Source of the DNA: Petralouisia muris
GTDB taxonomy: Bacteria > Bacillota > Clostridia > Lachnospirales > Lachnospiraceae
Assembly (NCBI RefSeq): GCF_004793545.1
Contig: NZ_SRYA01000011.1
Span: 1-64,000 of the forward strand
Length of the DNA: 64,000 nucleotides
Reading direction: 5' to 3'
Below, piece after piece: positions 26,301-35,231 of the stretch. The position numbers and the translations under genes were made by a program. The notes beneath the pieces were generated by a model. It worked only from the letters and a program-made list of their open reading frames with translations, was not told the DNA's origin and made no database searches. Each line of letters opens with the position of its first letter. Positions within the stretch are counted from its first letter, which is position 1.

Positions 26301-27974
26301 CCCTGCGCATACCTTCACTGCACCGATTTCAATGATCCGGTTGTTCACTGGAGAAAAGCCTGTAGTCTCCAAATCAAACACCACATAAGCGTCATCCAGT
26401 TTCTGTCCTCTGGGATTTTCAATGATCTGTTTCAGATCATCCACCAAATAGGCTTCCACTCCGTAAATGACCTTAAAGTCATCTTCCGGGGAAACCGCAT
26501 GGTTGGCGTCGGGAAAGGACTGCACATCGCCGTGATCGGTAATGGCAATGGCTTTGTGTCCCCATTTCATGGCGCGCTTGATGATATCCTTCACCTCGGA
26601 AACCCCGTCCATATCGCTCATCTTTGTATGGCAATGAAGCTCCACCCGTTTCTGAGGGCTGCTGTCCATCCGGGTGGTGGTAAAATCCGGTATTTTCTTC
26701 ATTCCGGCAACGGAACCTATGGTAAGCTCTCCGTCAAACCTGTCTATCGTGGTAATCCCCTTAATTTTCAGAAAAGCCCCCTTTTTCACATGGGAAGTAA
26801 TCTCAGGCACAATTTCATTCTTTGCAAACATTTTTACCATAATGGTATCCGTAAAATCTGTAATAGAAAACATGATAATCGTTTTCTCATTGCGGATTTC
26901 CCTGGTGTCCAAACTCAGCACCTTGCCGCGGACTGCCACCTCGCCGATTTCACCTGCAATCTGCTCAATGGGGGTTGGTTCTTCCTCAAAATCACGTCCA
27001 TATACCACATCCGGGTTGTCCGACTTCTTAAATCCTCCATAGGACTGGCCCCGTCTCTTTCCATAAGATGGGCTTTTCCCAGAAAAACCTCCTGTACCGC
27101 TGTGGGAATCCTTATCCCCTTTGGAGCCTTTTCTGCTGTGTCCCCCATTATTTTCATTGGCTGATTTCCTGTTATTTTGCTGTTGTCCATCCTCCATGCC
27201 CTGGAAGATTTTCGCTTCTCCTGTATGCTGAATTGCTCCTGAATTCCAGGGCGGCTGAGACGCTTCCCCATTCTGGGACGCCAAAGCATTCCCCGTATCC
27301 CAGGGTATCTGAGGATTTTCCCCATTTTCTGGCGGCTGCTGCCCGTTCCAGTCTCCTCCAGGCTCCAAAGACTGCCCATTCCCCCGGCCTCCCAAAGAAG
27401 ACTGGCTGATAATATTATGTATCTCATTCTGAATCTGAATATCGCTGTTTTTCTTATGCTTCTTTTCCTTGGGCTCTTGATAATCCACATGAATCTTCAC
27501 ATCCAGCCCGCAGCGTTCACAGATAATCTTCTCTAAAATCTCCACCATCTCTTCTGACTTCTGCCTGGCAATGACAGAATCCTCAAAGGTGAGCTGCATC
27601 CTGTCTTCCTCCGGAAATTCCATTCGGGCCATGCGCAGCACATTATATTCCAGCAGGCTGAAGGTGCGAAATTCTTCCATTACGCTGTCCTTATAGACAT
27701 CCATCAGCTTTCTGGGATTATACTGGCCGGAAAGCTGGAATTTCTCAATAATCTTAACAGAAATGTCGTGATTGGGAAAAAGCTGTCTGCGGATATCCGA
27801 TTCCAGCCGGTAAATATTTCCCTTATTAATCAAACGGCTGCTTAACAGATACACTCTGAGATGATCTCTCTTTCGGTTGGAAGAAACCTTCGTCACTTCT
27901 ACCTCTGTCATCAGATTTTCCAGTCCCGAAGGAACTTTCAAATCCGGAAAAACCTCAAAAAACAGCTTGCTCAT
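23310..27974 (-). CDS. polC: DNA polymerase III alpha subunit, PolC type
   Basis: The 1554-residue Gram-positive replicative polymerase with built-in proofreading. Domains in order: N-terminal domain (about 1-190), a low-complexity linker (193-325), an OB fold (about 335-435), a split PHP domain (first part from VELHCHTKMSDMDG at about 444), a DEDD exonuclease (DLETTGF at 534-540), and the polymerase core with a zinc-finger region (CSKCHYCDF, CPVCGEPL). Its length exceeds the usual 1430-1450 because of the linker. It closes the pyrH-ispG operon, two bases after ispG. Confidence 0.98.
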   Translation of the reverse strand: MSKLFFEVFPDLKVPSGLENLMTEVEVTKVSSNRKRDHLRVYLLSSRLINKGNIYRLESDIRRQLFPNHDISVKIIEKFQLSGQYNPRKLMDVYKDSVMEEFRTFSLLEYNVLRMARMEFPEEDRMQLTFEDSVIARQKSEEMVEILEKIICERCGLDVKIHVDYQEPKEKKHKKNSDIQIQNEIHNIISQSSLGGRGNGQSLEPGGDWNGQQPPENGENPQIPWDTGNALASQNGEASQPPWNSGAIQHTGEAKIFQGMEDGQQQNNRKSANENNGGHSRKGSKGDKDSHSGTGGFSGKSPSYGKRRGQSYGGFKKSDNPDVVYGRDFEEEPTPIEQIAGEIGEVAVRGKVLSLDTREIRNEKTIIMFSITDFTDTIMVKMFAKNEIVPEITSHVKKGAFLKIKGITTIDRFDGELTIGSVAGMKKIPDFTTTRMDSSPQKRVELHCHTKMSDMDGVSEVKDIIKRAMKWGHKAIAITDHGDVQSFPDANHAVSPEDDFKVIYGVEAYLVDDLKQIIENPRGQKLDDAYVVFDLETTGFSPVNNRIIEIGAVKVCAGKITDRFSTFVNPQVPIPYKIEELTGIRDDMVLDAPLIEDALPEFLKFCDGAILVAHNAGFDMSFISKNCERQGLPCEYTVIDTVAMARVLLPQLNRFKLDTVAKALKISLENHHRAVDDAACTAEIFVKFIEMLKDRGITDLDAANELGNTSVENIKKLPSHHAIILAANDTGRINLYRLVSDSHLTYFHRQPRIPKSEFIKHREGLLIGSACEAGELYQAVLRGNSEEEIARLVRFYDYLEIQPLGNNEFMLRGEDPAVASEEELRNINRRIVKLGEEFHKPVVATCDVHFLDPEDEVYRRIIMAGKGFKDADNQAPLYLRTTEEMLEEFQYLGSEKAEEVVIANPGKIADMCEKISPVRPDKCPPVIENSDQMLRDICYNKAHEIYGEELPAVVYERLERELNSIISNGYAVMYIIAQKLVWKSNEDGYLVGSRGSVGSSFVATMAGITEVNPLAPHYYCSKCHYCDFESEEVKSYADAGRAGCDMPDKNCPVCGEPLRKEGFDIPFETFLGFKGNKEPDIDLNFSGEYQSKAHAYCEVIFGYGQTYRAGTIGTLADKTAFGYIRNYYEERGVRKRNCEIDRIVQGCVGIRRTTGQHPGGIIVLPLGEEIHSFTPIQHPANDMTTDIVTTHFDYHSIDHNLLKLDILGHDDPTMIRMLEDLTGIDAREIPLDDKDVMSLFQSTKALGIEPEDIGGCKLGSLGIPEFGTEFVIQMLIDTNPQSFSDLVRISGLSHGTDVWLGNAQTLIQEGKATISTAICTRDDIMTYLIGMGIESELSFTIMESVRKGKGLKPEWEEVMTSHNVPDWYIWSCKKIKYMFPKAHAAAYVMMAWRIAYCKIFHPLAYYAAFFSIRATSFSYELMCQGKEKLEYFMADYERRKDTLTKKEQDTVKDMKIVQEMHARGFEFVPLDLFSAQAHAFQIVEGKLMPSLDSIEGLGDKAAEAVVEAAKDGPFLSKDDFRQRTKVSKSVIDLMGDLGILGNLPESNQLSLFDF

Positions 27975-27976
27975 AA

Positions 27977-29044
27977 TTACTCACCCCAATGCAGCAGTTC
28001 ATGCCGGAGGGCTTCTAACAAATCCTCTTCCTTTACTTTTTTATAAATTTCACCGTGTTTTATTATCAGCCCTTCCCCAATTCCGCCGGCAATTCCGATA
28101 TCTGCTTCTTTCGCCTCTCCCGGACCGTTGACCACACAGCCCATCACTGCAACTTTAAGCTCCAGAGGAATGTCGCTTACCATAGCTTCCACCTGATTTG
28201 CCAGGCCGATCAAATCAATCTGGGTTCTCCCGCAGGTTGGGCAGGATACCACTTCAATGCCGCCTTTTCTCAGTCCCAGGGTTCTCAGAATAATTTTTGC
28301 AGATTTGATTTCCTCTAAGGGATCTCCTGTCAGAGACACCCGAATCGTATCGCCGATTCCCTGGCTTAAAATCATGCCAAGCCCCATGGCAGACTTGATA
28401 TTGCCGCTGGTAATCGTTCCGGATTCTGTAATTCCCACATGCAGGGGATAATCCGTCCGGTTCGCAATCAGCTCATGGGCTCTTACGCACATCAGAACAT
28501 CGGAAGATTTGATGCTGATTACAAGATTATCATATCCCAGTTCCTCGATAAGATGCACTTTATCCAGAGCGCTCTCCACAATTCCTTCTGCCGTGACTCC
28601 ATGATATCTTTCCACCAGCTCTTTCTCCAGAGAACCGCTGTTCACGCCTACCCGAATCGGAATATTCCGTTCCTTTGCTGCGTCAATCACTGCCTGAATC
28701 CGTTCCCTTGCCCCGATATTTCCCGGGTTAATCCGAATCTTATCCGCCCCGTGTTCTATGGCTGCAAGGGCAAGCCGATAATCAAAATGAATATCCGCCA
28801 CCAGAGGAATGGTAATCCCTTTCTTAATCTCTGCAAGGGCTTCTGCTGCCTCCATAGTGGGAACCGCACAGCGGATAATCTCACAGCCTGCCTCCGTCAG
28901 TCTCTGAATCTGAGCAATGGTCCCCTTCACATCTTCCGTTCTGGTATTTGTCATAGACTGTATCAAAATGGGATGGGAGCCTCCGATGATTTTGCTTCCA
29001 ATCTGCACTTCTTTTGTTTTTTTGCGAATTATTTTTTCTTCCAT
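27977..29044 (-). CDS. ispG: 4-hydroxy-3-methylbut-2-enyl-diphosphate synthase
   Basis: A 355-residue iron-sulfur enzyme of the MEP isoprenoid pathway. It begins KKTKEVQIGSKIIGG, has IQSMTNTRTEDV, and binds the 4Fe-4S cluster through VSCPTCGRTQ and the later MGCVVNGPGEA cysteine. I start at 29044, with GGAG a few bases upstream. With dxr in the same operon it covers two MEP steps. The rseP-ispG and ispG-polC spacing is tight. Confidence 0.97.
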   Translation of the reverse strand: MEEKIIRKKTKEVQIGSKIIGGSHPILIQSMTNTRTEDVKGTIAQIQRLTEAGCEIIRCAVPTMEAAEALAEIKKGITIPLVADIHFDYRLALAAIEHGADKIRINPGNIGARERIQAVIDAAKERNIPIRVGVNSGSLEKELVERYHGVTAEGIVESALDKVHLIEELGYDNLVISIKSSDVLMCVRAHELIANRTDYPLHVGITESGTITSGNIKSAMGLGMILSQGIGDTIRVSLTGDPLEEIKSAKIILRTLGLRKGGIEVVSCPTCGRTQIDLIGLANQVEAMVSDIPLELKVAVMGCVVNGPGEAKEADIGIAGGIGEGLIIKHGEIYKKVKEEDLLEALRHELLHWGE

Positions 29045-29148
29045 AAATGCTCCATTCTGCTTTCTTTCCGGCAAAAGCGAATATTTTATTGTCGGGCATA
29101 GAGGAAAATTCCATACGCCAAACTGCCAGTGATACGCTGCCGCCACAT

Positions 29149-30186
29149 TTAGAAAATATTCCGGATATCATTAAACATCACAAAGACCATCAGCGCCATC
29201 AAAGCCATCAGTCCCACAAAGTGCACCATGCCTTCTTTCTCCGGAGAAATCCGTTTCCTGCGGATCGCTTCAATCACAAGAAATACCAGTCTTCCGCCGT
29301 CTAATGCCGGAATCGGAAGAAGGTTCATAATGCCCAGGTTGGCGGACAGAAAAATAGAAAAATTCACCATACTCAACATTGCGCTCACCGTACCGCCGCT
29401 TGACTGGCTGCTGTCGTAAGTATCTCCCATAATCTTTACAAGGCCCACCGGACCTGACAAATCATTTACGCCCACTTTCCCGGTCACCAGCATCTTTAAG
29501 CTTTCAATTGTGTTCATAATCCAGTAACGGACTTCATAAACGCTGTGGGCAAGCACCTGAATGACATTTCCTTTCTCCCGGTCATAGAGCCTTCCGCTTA
29601 ACCCCAGAAGCTCTCTGCCGGATTCCTCATCCAGCTTCGGAGATAAGGTGACCTTATGGCGCTTTCCCCCTCTTTCATACACAAGTTCCACATCTTCTCC
29701 CGGGTGAAAAAGGGAAAACTGGCTGACCTCCCGGTAAAAATGAGTGCGGTAGCCGTTCATAGAAATAATCTCATCTCCCGCCTGAATCCCTGCTTCCTCT
29801 GCCGGAAATCCTTCCATTACGCCGGACAAAACTGGACGGTCATAGCCGGTAATTCCAATAATAATCAAGGCAAATACCCACGCCATGATAAAATTAAAGA
29901 CAGGGCCCGCAGCCACCACACTGATCCGCGCCCAGACAGATTTACTGTTAAAAGACCGTGCATCGCTGCTTTCCCCGTCCTCTCCCTCCATCATGCAGGC
30001 GCCGCCAAAGGGCAGCAGTTTCACGGAATATTTTGTCTCACCTTTGGTAAATCCAACCAAGGTAGGCCCCATGCCAAGGCAGAATTCATTCACCCGGATT
30101 CCATTCCATTTTGCCAGAAGAAAATGGCCCAGTTCATGAAATAAAATAATAAGGCTAAAAATAATTATTGCAATTATAATATTCAA
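29149..30186 (-). CDS. rseP: Site-2 membrane protease RseP (M50)
   Basis: A 345-residue intramembrane zinc protease. HELGH at residues 17-21 and LDGGR near residue 290 supply the zinc ligands. One PDZ domain (about 110-190) lies between the membrane segments. It cuts anti-sigma factors or signal peptide remnants within the membrane. It starts with TTG at 30184-30186, one base after the dxr stop, with AGGTGG upstream. It is the usual dxr-rseP-ispG order of Clostridia. Confidence 0.95.
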   Translation of the reverse strand: MNIIIAIIIFSLIILFHELGHFLLAKWNGIRVNEFCLGMGPTLVGFTKGETKYSVKLLPFGGACMMEGEDGESSDARSFNSKSVWARISVVAAGPVFNFIMAWVFALIIIGITGYDRPVLSGVMEGFPAEEAGIQAGDEIISMNGYRTHFYREVSQFSLFHPGEDVELVYERGGKRHKVTLSPKLDEESGRELLGLSGRLYDREKGNVIQVLAHSVYEVRYWIMNTIESLKMLVTGKVGVNDLSGPVGLVKIMGDTYDSSQSSGGTVSAMLSMVNFSIFLSANLGIMNLLPIPALDGGRLVFLVIEAIRRKRISPEKEGMVHFVGLMALMALMVFVMFNDIRNIF

Positions 30187-30187
30187 T

Positions 30188-31330
30188 TTACCACCTGCTC
30201 TCTATCAATGCATACACTTCCGCTTCTGTTTCAAGGATCTCTGAGACATCCGGCTGTTTGATAAATCTGCATTGCTCCATACATGTATTTATTATCTCCG
30301 GAATTTCCAGAAATGAGATTTTCCTCTCCAAAAACAACGCCACCGCCTTCTCATTTGCCGCATTATAGGCAGTGGGAATGTTCCCGCCCCGTTCCATGGC
30401 TAAAAACGCCAGCTTCAGCCCAAAAAAGATATCAAGATCCGGTTCTTCAAAGGTAAGGCTGGATAGCTGATAAAAATCAAGCCTTCTTCCTGACAGGCTC
30501 TTCCTCCTGGGATAATACAGGGCGTACTGGATGGGCAGGCGCATATCCGGCGTGCCAAGCTGCGCAATCACCGCTCCGTCCTGATATTCCACCATGGAAT
30601 GTATCACACTCTGGGGATGCACCACCACCTGAATCTGCTCAGGGTTTACATCAAACAGCCATTTCGCTTCCATCACTTCCAGTCCCTTGTTTACCATGGT
30701 TGCAGAATCAATAGTGATTTTCCTGCCCATGGACCAGTTGGGATGCTTCAAGGCGTCTTCCACCTGGACTTGTTGTAATTCCTCTCTTTTTCTCCCTCGG
30801 AAAGGCCCGCCGGAGGCAGTCAGAAGAATCTTCTGTATCCGGTTTCCATCCTCTCCATGGAGAGATTGGAAAATCGCACTGTGCTCACTGTCCACCGGCA
30901 GAATGGGCGCCTGTTTCTCCTTTGCCAGCGGCATAATAATATGGCCGGCTGTTACCAGCGTCTCCTTATTGGCAAGGGCAATGGTTTTTCCTGCTTCAAT
31001 AGCCGCAATCGTAGGACGGATTCCAAGCATGCCTACTATGGCTGTTACCAGAATTTCCGTTTCCTCCATTCTGGCAATTTCCAAAAGGCCCTCCATGCCG
31101 GACACAATCTTAACCGGCAGATCTTTCACCCTGCCTTGCAGGGAACGGGCAGCTTTTTCTTCCCAAAGAGCCGCCATTTTCGGCCGAAACTCCCGAATCT
31201 GAGCTTCCAGAAGCTTTTCATTGCTTCCTGCCGCCAATGCCGTAATTTCAATATCCTTCTGCTCCCGTACAATCTCAAGGGTCTGGGTTCCAATGGAGCC
31301 GGTGGAACCCAGCACTGCAATTTTCTTCAT
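30188..31330 (-). CDS. dxr: 1-deoxy-D-xylulose-5-phosphate reductoisomerase
   Basis: A 380-residue NADPH-dependent enzyme making MEP from DXP. The nucleotide site VLGSTGSIGTQTLE, the metal/substrate motifs LPVDSEHSAIFQ and LTASGGPFRG, and PNWSMGRKITIDSATMVNKG are all intact. It lies between cdsA and rseP in the same operon, 11 bases after cdsA. Confidence 0.98.
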   Translation of the reverse strand: MKKIAVLGSTGSIGTQTLEIVREQKDIEITALAAGSNEKLLEAQIREFRPKMAALWEEKAARSLQGRVKDLPVKIVSGMEGLLEIARMEETEILVTAIVGMLGIRPTIAAIEAGKTIALANKETLVTAGHIIMPLAKEKQAPILPVDSEHSAIFQSLHGEDGNRIQKILLTASGGPFRGRKREELQQVQVEDALKHPNWSMGRKITIDSATMVNKGLEVMEAKWLFDVNPEQIQVVVHPQSVIHSMVEYQDGAVIAQLGTPDMRLPIQYALYYPRRKSLSGRRLDFYQLSSLTFEEPDLDIFFGLKLAFLAMERGGNIPTAYNAANEKAVALFLERKISFLEIPEIINTCMEQCRFIKQPDVSEILETEAEVYALIESRW

Positions 31331-31341
31331 AAATGAACCTC

Positions 31342-32142
31342 TTATAAGATATAATGTGCAAGATAATAAATAATCGGCGCTGTAAAAATCACGCTGTCAA
31401 ACCGATCCAGAATCCCTCCATGGCCCGGAATCAGCTTTCCATAATCTTTAATTTCATAATTTCGCTTAATGGCAGAAGCCGCCAGATCTCCAATCATGGA
31501 AATGAACCCTCCAACGGCAGTAATTCCAGCCAGAAGAAAGATTTCTTCTTTGGCAATCTGCATCTGAACTTGAAACGCGAAGCCATACAGAATCGTAAGA
31601 AGCATGGTCCCCAGGATGCCGCCCACCGCCCCTTCCACAGATTTTTTAGGGCTTAATTTAGGCGCCATTTTATGCTTTCCAATCAGTACTCCCACACAGT
31701 AAGCGCAGGTGTCGCATCCCCAGGAGCACAGAAAAATCAGCCAGACAATATAACTTCCTTTCGCCAGCATTCTGGTCTGGTAGATACAAGAAAGCATTAC
31801 AGCCACATAAAAGACTCCCAGAAATCCAGCAAAAACCTGTTCTGCCCGGTATTTTGGAAAAGCCAGCACATAAACCGTCATCAAAAGTACCAGCAGTCCC
31901 AGCACAAACACTTCTAAATCGGGTATAAAAGAAAGCTTTAGATTCAGATAATACACCGCCGCCCCCAGATAGCCCGCATATCCCAGCATGGTTTTCTCCA
32001 CATGGAACACCCGATACAGCTCGAACAATCCAATGACAGAAACCGCAAAAAGGCCGGATAACAGAATATCACCTCCGGCAATAATAAGAATAAGGGCTGC
32101 GATGACCAGTACAATTCCACTTACTAACCGTGTCTTGAACAC
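31342..32142 (-). CDS. cdsA: Phosphatidate cytidylyltransferase
   Basis: A 266-residue polytopic membrane enzyme that makes CDP-diacylglycerol from CTP and phosphatidic acid. The signature near the C-terminus, SAIKRNYEIKDYGKLIPGHG followed by GILDRFDS, is complete. It starts with GTG (32142) a few bases after uppS, with GAGG upstream. Its product feeds PgsA, encoded elsewhere in this window. Confidence 0.97.
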   Translation of the reverse strand: MFKTRLVSGIVLVIAALILIIAGGDILLSGLFAVSVIGLFELYRVFHVEKTMLGYAGYLGAAVYYLNLKLSFIPDLEVFVLGLLVLLMTVYVLAFPKYRAEQVFAGFLGVFYVAVMLSCIYQTRMLAKGSYIVWLIFLCSWGCDTCAYCVGVLIGKHKMAPKLSPKKSVEGAVGGILGTMLLTILYGFAFQVQMQIAKEEIFLLAGITAVGGFISMIGDLAASAIKRNYEIKDYGKLIPGHGGILDRFDSVIFTAPIIYYLAHYIL

Positions 32143-32144
32143 TT

Positions 32145-32870
32145 TTAAGCCTCCTCTAATCCTGCAGAATCTCCAACTCCGCCAAATCGTCTGTCTCTTT
32201 TATTATAGTCACGGACAGCTTTTTCTAATTCCTCTTTTGTAAAATCAGGCCAGGCCACATCCGTAAAATAAAGTTCACTGTAAGCAAGCTGCCAAAGCAG
32301 ATAATTGGACAATCTCTGCTCTCCACTGGTACGAATCAGTAAATCCGGCGCCGGAATATCCCTGGTATCCAGATAGTTTTCAAATTTCTCCTCATTCAAC
32401 TCATCCAGAGAAAACTTATCCTCTTTATAATCCTGAAGAAGCTTCTTCATTCCCCGCAGCATTTCATCCCGGCTGCCGTAATTAATGGCAATCTGAAAGT
32501 TCAGCCCATCCTGATTCCTGGAAAATTCTTCCAGCCGCCGAATACTTTCCTGAATATCAGAATCCAGCTTCGAGGTATCTCCGATCACCCTGACTCTCAT
32601 ATGGTTCTTTTCTGCTGTTTTGATACAATTCTTCATGTAATTGCGCAAAAGCTTCATCAGGGCATTTACTTCCTCTTTGGGACGGCTCCAGTTCTCTGTA
32701 GAAAAAGCATAAACTGTCAGATATTTTATTCCCATATTCCAGGCTTCCCTGCAGATGGTCTCCACATTTTTCGCTCCCTGAGTATGGCCGTAATTCCTTG
32801 GCATCTTATGCTGCCTGGCCCACCTTCCGTTTCCGTCCAAAATAATAGCTACATGCTGTGGAATGTTCAT
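32145..32870 (-). CDS. uppS: Undecaprenyl diphosphate synthase
   Basis: A 241-residue cis-prenyltransferase that makes the C55 lipid carrier for peptidoglycan. It has the catalytic ILDGNGRWAR motif, the TEN segment VYAFSTENWSRP and the C-terminal LLIRTSGEQRLSNYLLWQ. GGAGG precedes the ATG. It lies 67 bases after frr. Confidence 0.98.
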   Translation of the reverse strand: MNIPQHVAIILDGNGRWARQHKMPRNYGHTQGAKNVETICREAWNMGIKYLTVYAFSTENWSRPKEEVNALMKLLRNYMKNCIKTAEKNHMRVRVIGDTSKLDSDIQESIRRLEEFSRNQDGLNFQIAINYGSRDEMLRGMKKLLQDYKEDKFSLDELNEEKFENYLDTRDIPAPDLLIRTSGEQRLSNYLLWQLAYSELYFTDVAWPDFTKEELEKAVRDYNKRDRRFGGVGDSAGLEEA

Positions 32871-32937
32871 AAAAACCTCCTAATGATATGAAGAAAAGGA
32901 CAGACGCTGACGCCATGCCCCTTTCAAACATTAGATA

Positions 32938-33492
32938 TCATACTGTAAGAATTTCTTTTGACTTTTCTTCTACTGCTTTATCTACCTTAGCAATGTATTG
33001 ATCTGTTAATTTTTGTACTTGATCTTCTAATTCTTTCACTTCATCTTCTGAAATGTCGCTGGATTTACCCAGTTTCTTCAGAGAGTCGTTCGCGTCTCTT
33101 CGAATATTGCGGACAGCAACTTTTGCCGCCTCTCCCTTTTTCTTCACGTCCTTTGCCAGTTCTTTTCTGCGCTCCTCCGTCAATTCAGGGAAAGACAAAC
33201 GAATTACTTTGCCGTCATTGGTGGGATTGATTCCCAAATCTGAAGTGAGAATCACTTTCTCGATTTCACGTACCATTTTAGGCTCCCAGGGCTGAATCAA
33301 AAGCATCCTGGGCTCGGGAACAGAAATGTTTGCCACTTGCTGCAAACCGGTAGGCGTTCCGTAATAGTCTACCTTCAACTTATCCAGTACATGGGGGTTC
33401 GCACGCCCTGCACGGATGGAACCAAACTCTTCTAACAGATTATCGAATGATTTCTGCATTTTATGATCATATTTCTGCAATCTTTCATCCAT
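32938..33492 (-). CDS. frr: Ribosome recycling factor
   Basis: A 184-residue factor that splits post-termination ribosomes with EF-G. It carries FGSIRAGRANPHVLD, the conserved GTPTGLQQVANISVPEPR and RRKELAKDVKKKGE segments. Length is normal. GGGAGGG lies nine bases before the ATG. It follows pyrH by 40 bases. Confidence 0.98.
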   Translation of the reverse strand: MDERLQKYDHKMQKSFDNLLEEFGSIRAGRANPHVLDKLKVDYYGTPTGLQQVANISVPEPRMLLIQPWEPKMVREIEKVILTSDLGINPTNDGKVIRLSFPELTEERRKELAKDVKKKGEAAKVAVRNIRRDANDSLKKLGKSSDISEDEVKELEDQVQKLTDQYIAKVDKAVEEKSKEILTV

Positions 33493-33532
33493 ATCAAAAC
33501 CCTCCCATTTTCTATCAAATTCCCCACCGGGC

Positions 33533-34228
33533 CTAAGGAAAGACTTTCGTTCCGGAAAAGTCTCCGCTGACCGCCTTTACAATGCTGTTTTCTTCATTTA
33601 ACCCAAACACATACATGGGCATTTTATTTTCCATACACATGATGGAAGCTGTCAGGTCAATGACTGCAAGTTTCTGATCAATCACTTCCTGTATCGATAT
33701 CTCATCATATTTTACCGCCGAAGGATTAATCTTCGGGTCGCTGTCATATACGCCGTCAATGGCTTTCGCGAGAAAAATCCCTTCCGCCTCAATCTCCACT
33801 GCCCGCAGGACGGTTGCCGTATCCGTAGAAAAATACGGATGTCCGGTCCCTCCAGCGAAAAAACATACCATGCCTTTGGAAAAATATTTATTGGCCCTGT
33901 CTTTGGAAAAGAGCTTTGTAAAAGCTCCGCAGGCGAAGGGCGTCAGAATCTGAGTTTTCATTCCCACAGATCGGAAAATCTCAGATACATAAATACAATT
34001 CATCACTGTAGCAAGCATTCCAATCTGATCCGCCCTGGTGCGGTCTATGGTTTCACTGGTCCGCCCCCGCCAGAAATTGCCGCCTCCAATGACGATTCCC
34101 ACTTCCACGCCATTTGCTGCAAGCTGCTTTACCTGTTCTGCCACCCGGGTGACGGTGGGTTCATCAAATCCAGTATGCTTCTCGCCTGCCAAGGCTTCTC
34201 CGCTTAACTTTAATAATATCCTCTTCAT
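33533..34228 (-). CDS. pyrH: UMP kinase
   Basis: A 231-residue amino-acid-kinase-fold enzyme forming UDP from UMP and ATP. It contains LLKLSGEALAG, VIGGGNFWRGR and the DSDPKINPSA region. AAAGG is six bases before the ATG. It opens the classic pyrH-frr-uppS-cdsA-dxr-rseP-ispG-polC series and starts only 12 bases after the bactofilin gene, so it is likely read from a promoter further upstream as well. Confidence 0.98.
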   Translation of the reverse strand: MKRILLKLSGEALAGEKHTGFDEPTVTRVAEQVKQLAANGVEVGIVIGGGNFWRGRTSETIDRTRADQIGMLATVMNCIYVSEIFRSVGMKTQILTPFACGAFTKLFSKDRANKYFSKGMVCFFAGGTGHPYFSTDTATVLRAVEIEAEGIFLAKAIDGVYDSDPKINPSAVKYDEISIQEVIDQKLAVIDLTASIMCMENKMPMYVFGLNEENSIVKAVSGDFSGTKVFP

Positions 34229-34240
34229 TGAATGCCTTTC

Positions 34241-35170
34241 TTATTTATCAAAAAAAGTCTCCATATCCACATCTGCATAACACTGGGAGCAGAAACCTTC
34301 GATGACTGCGCCATTGTTAATCTGTACAGAACGTGACTTGATGTTGCCCATCACTACGGCAGAAGTGTCTACCACAACCGGACCCTGCACATCAATATCA
34401 CCCTTGATTGCGCCTGCAATTACTGCGCTGGTTGCCGTAATATTTCCCACTACTACAGAACCAAGGCCAATCTTAACGGTTCCGCTGGTAGAAATCTCAC
34501 CTTCTACCTTAGCAGCATCTGCAAAAAATTCAGATGCTTCCGCATTGCCGTGGATGCTTCCGGTAATGGTTACCTTTCCATTGCAGCGTACATTTCCTTC
34601 AATCTTGCCTCTCAGTTCAAAAGAACCGGTGGATTCCAAATCACCTTTCAGGGAAGTGCCCTCGGTAATTACTGTCACTTCATCTGAAATTTCAGCAGAA
34701 AGCCCTGCAATAATCTTTGCTTCTGCAGTTTTTTCTTCTGATGCGTTCACTTCCTCATTTGCCATATTTTCCTCATTTACAACAGCTTTCGTAGTCACAA
34801 TCTTTTCCTCCTTATGCTCCGGCTCTTTTGCCGCAATTTCTTCTGTTTTTATTTCTTTTTTCAGTTCCTTTTGGGGTTCCTGAATTGGTTCTGCTACAGG
34901 TCTCTCAGGCTCAGCTTTCTTCTTAGGCGGTTCCGGCGTCAAAACGATTGGCTTCTCCGGCCTTTCCGGCTGCTTTGCTGCCACTTCATCCACTTTTTCA
35001 AACAATCCTTCTAGTTTCTTCAACTCAGACTGTACGTCAACTTCCTGCTCCAGGGTATTTACAACCAGTTCCGGATGTTCCGGAGCGGCTGCTTTCAGTT
35101 CTTCTTCCCCGGGAAGCAATTCGTTCACCGCCTGAGATAAATCTTCTTTGAAATCTTTAAAAAAGCTCAT
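34241..35170 (-). CDS. Bactofilin-family cytoskeletal protein
   Basis: A 309-residue protein. Residues about 1-170 are highly charged and Pro/Glu/Lys-rich, probably disordered. Residues about 190-300 form a beta-helix with short repeating turns such as GKIEGNVRCNGKVTITGSIHGN, which defines bactofilins (DUF583), polymerising scaffold proteins of cell shape. The C-terminus carries two cysteines (GFCSQCYAD). GGAGG precedes the start at 35170. It lies between a polysaccharide deacetylase and pyrH, which fits a role in wall shaping. Confidence 0.88.
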   Translation of the reverse strand: MSFFKDFKEDLSQAVNELLPGEEELKAAAPEHPELVVNTLEQEVDVQSELKKLEGLFEKVDEVAAKQPERPEKPIVLTPEPPKKKAEPERPVAEPIQEPQKELKKEIKTEEIAAKEPEHKEEKIVTTKAVVNEENMANEEVNASEEKTAEAKIIAGLSAEISDEVTVITEGTSLKGDLESTGSFELRGKIEGNVRCNGKVTITGSIHGNAEASEFFADAAKVEGEISTSGTVKIGLGSVVVGNITATSAVIAGAIKGDIDVQGPVVVDTSAVVMGNIKSRSVQINNGAVIEGFCSQCYADVDMETFFDK

Positions 35171-35231
35171 ATATGTACCTCCATAAATTATTTGCTTTTT
35201 ACTGCGGCTGCCTGTTTCAGACAGCCTTTGT

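Noticed and set aside
28439-29101. 220-codon plus-strand open frame opposite ispG
   Set aside because: Shadow frame without start signals; ispG motifs on the other strand are complete.
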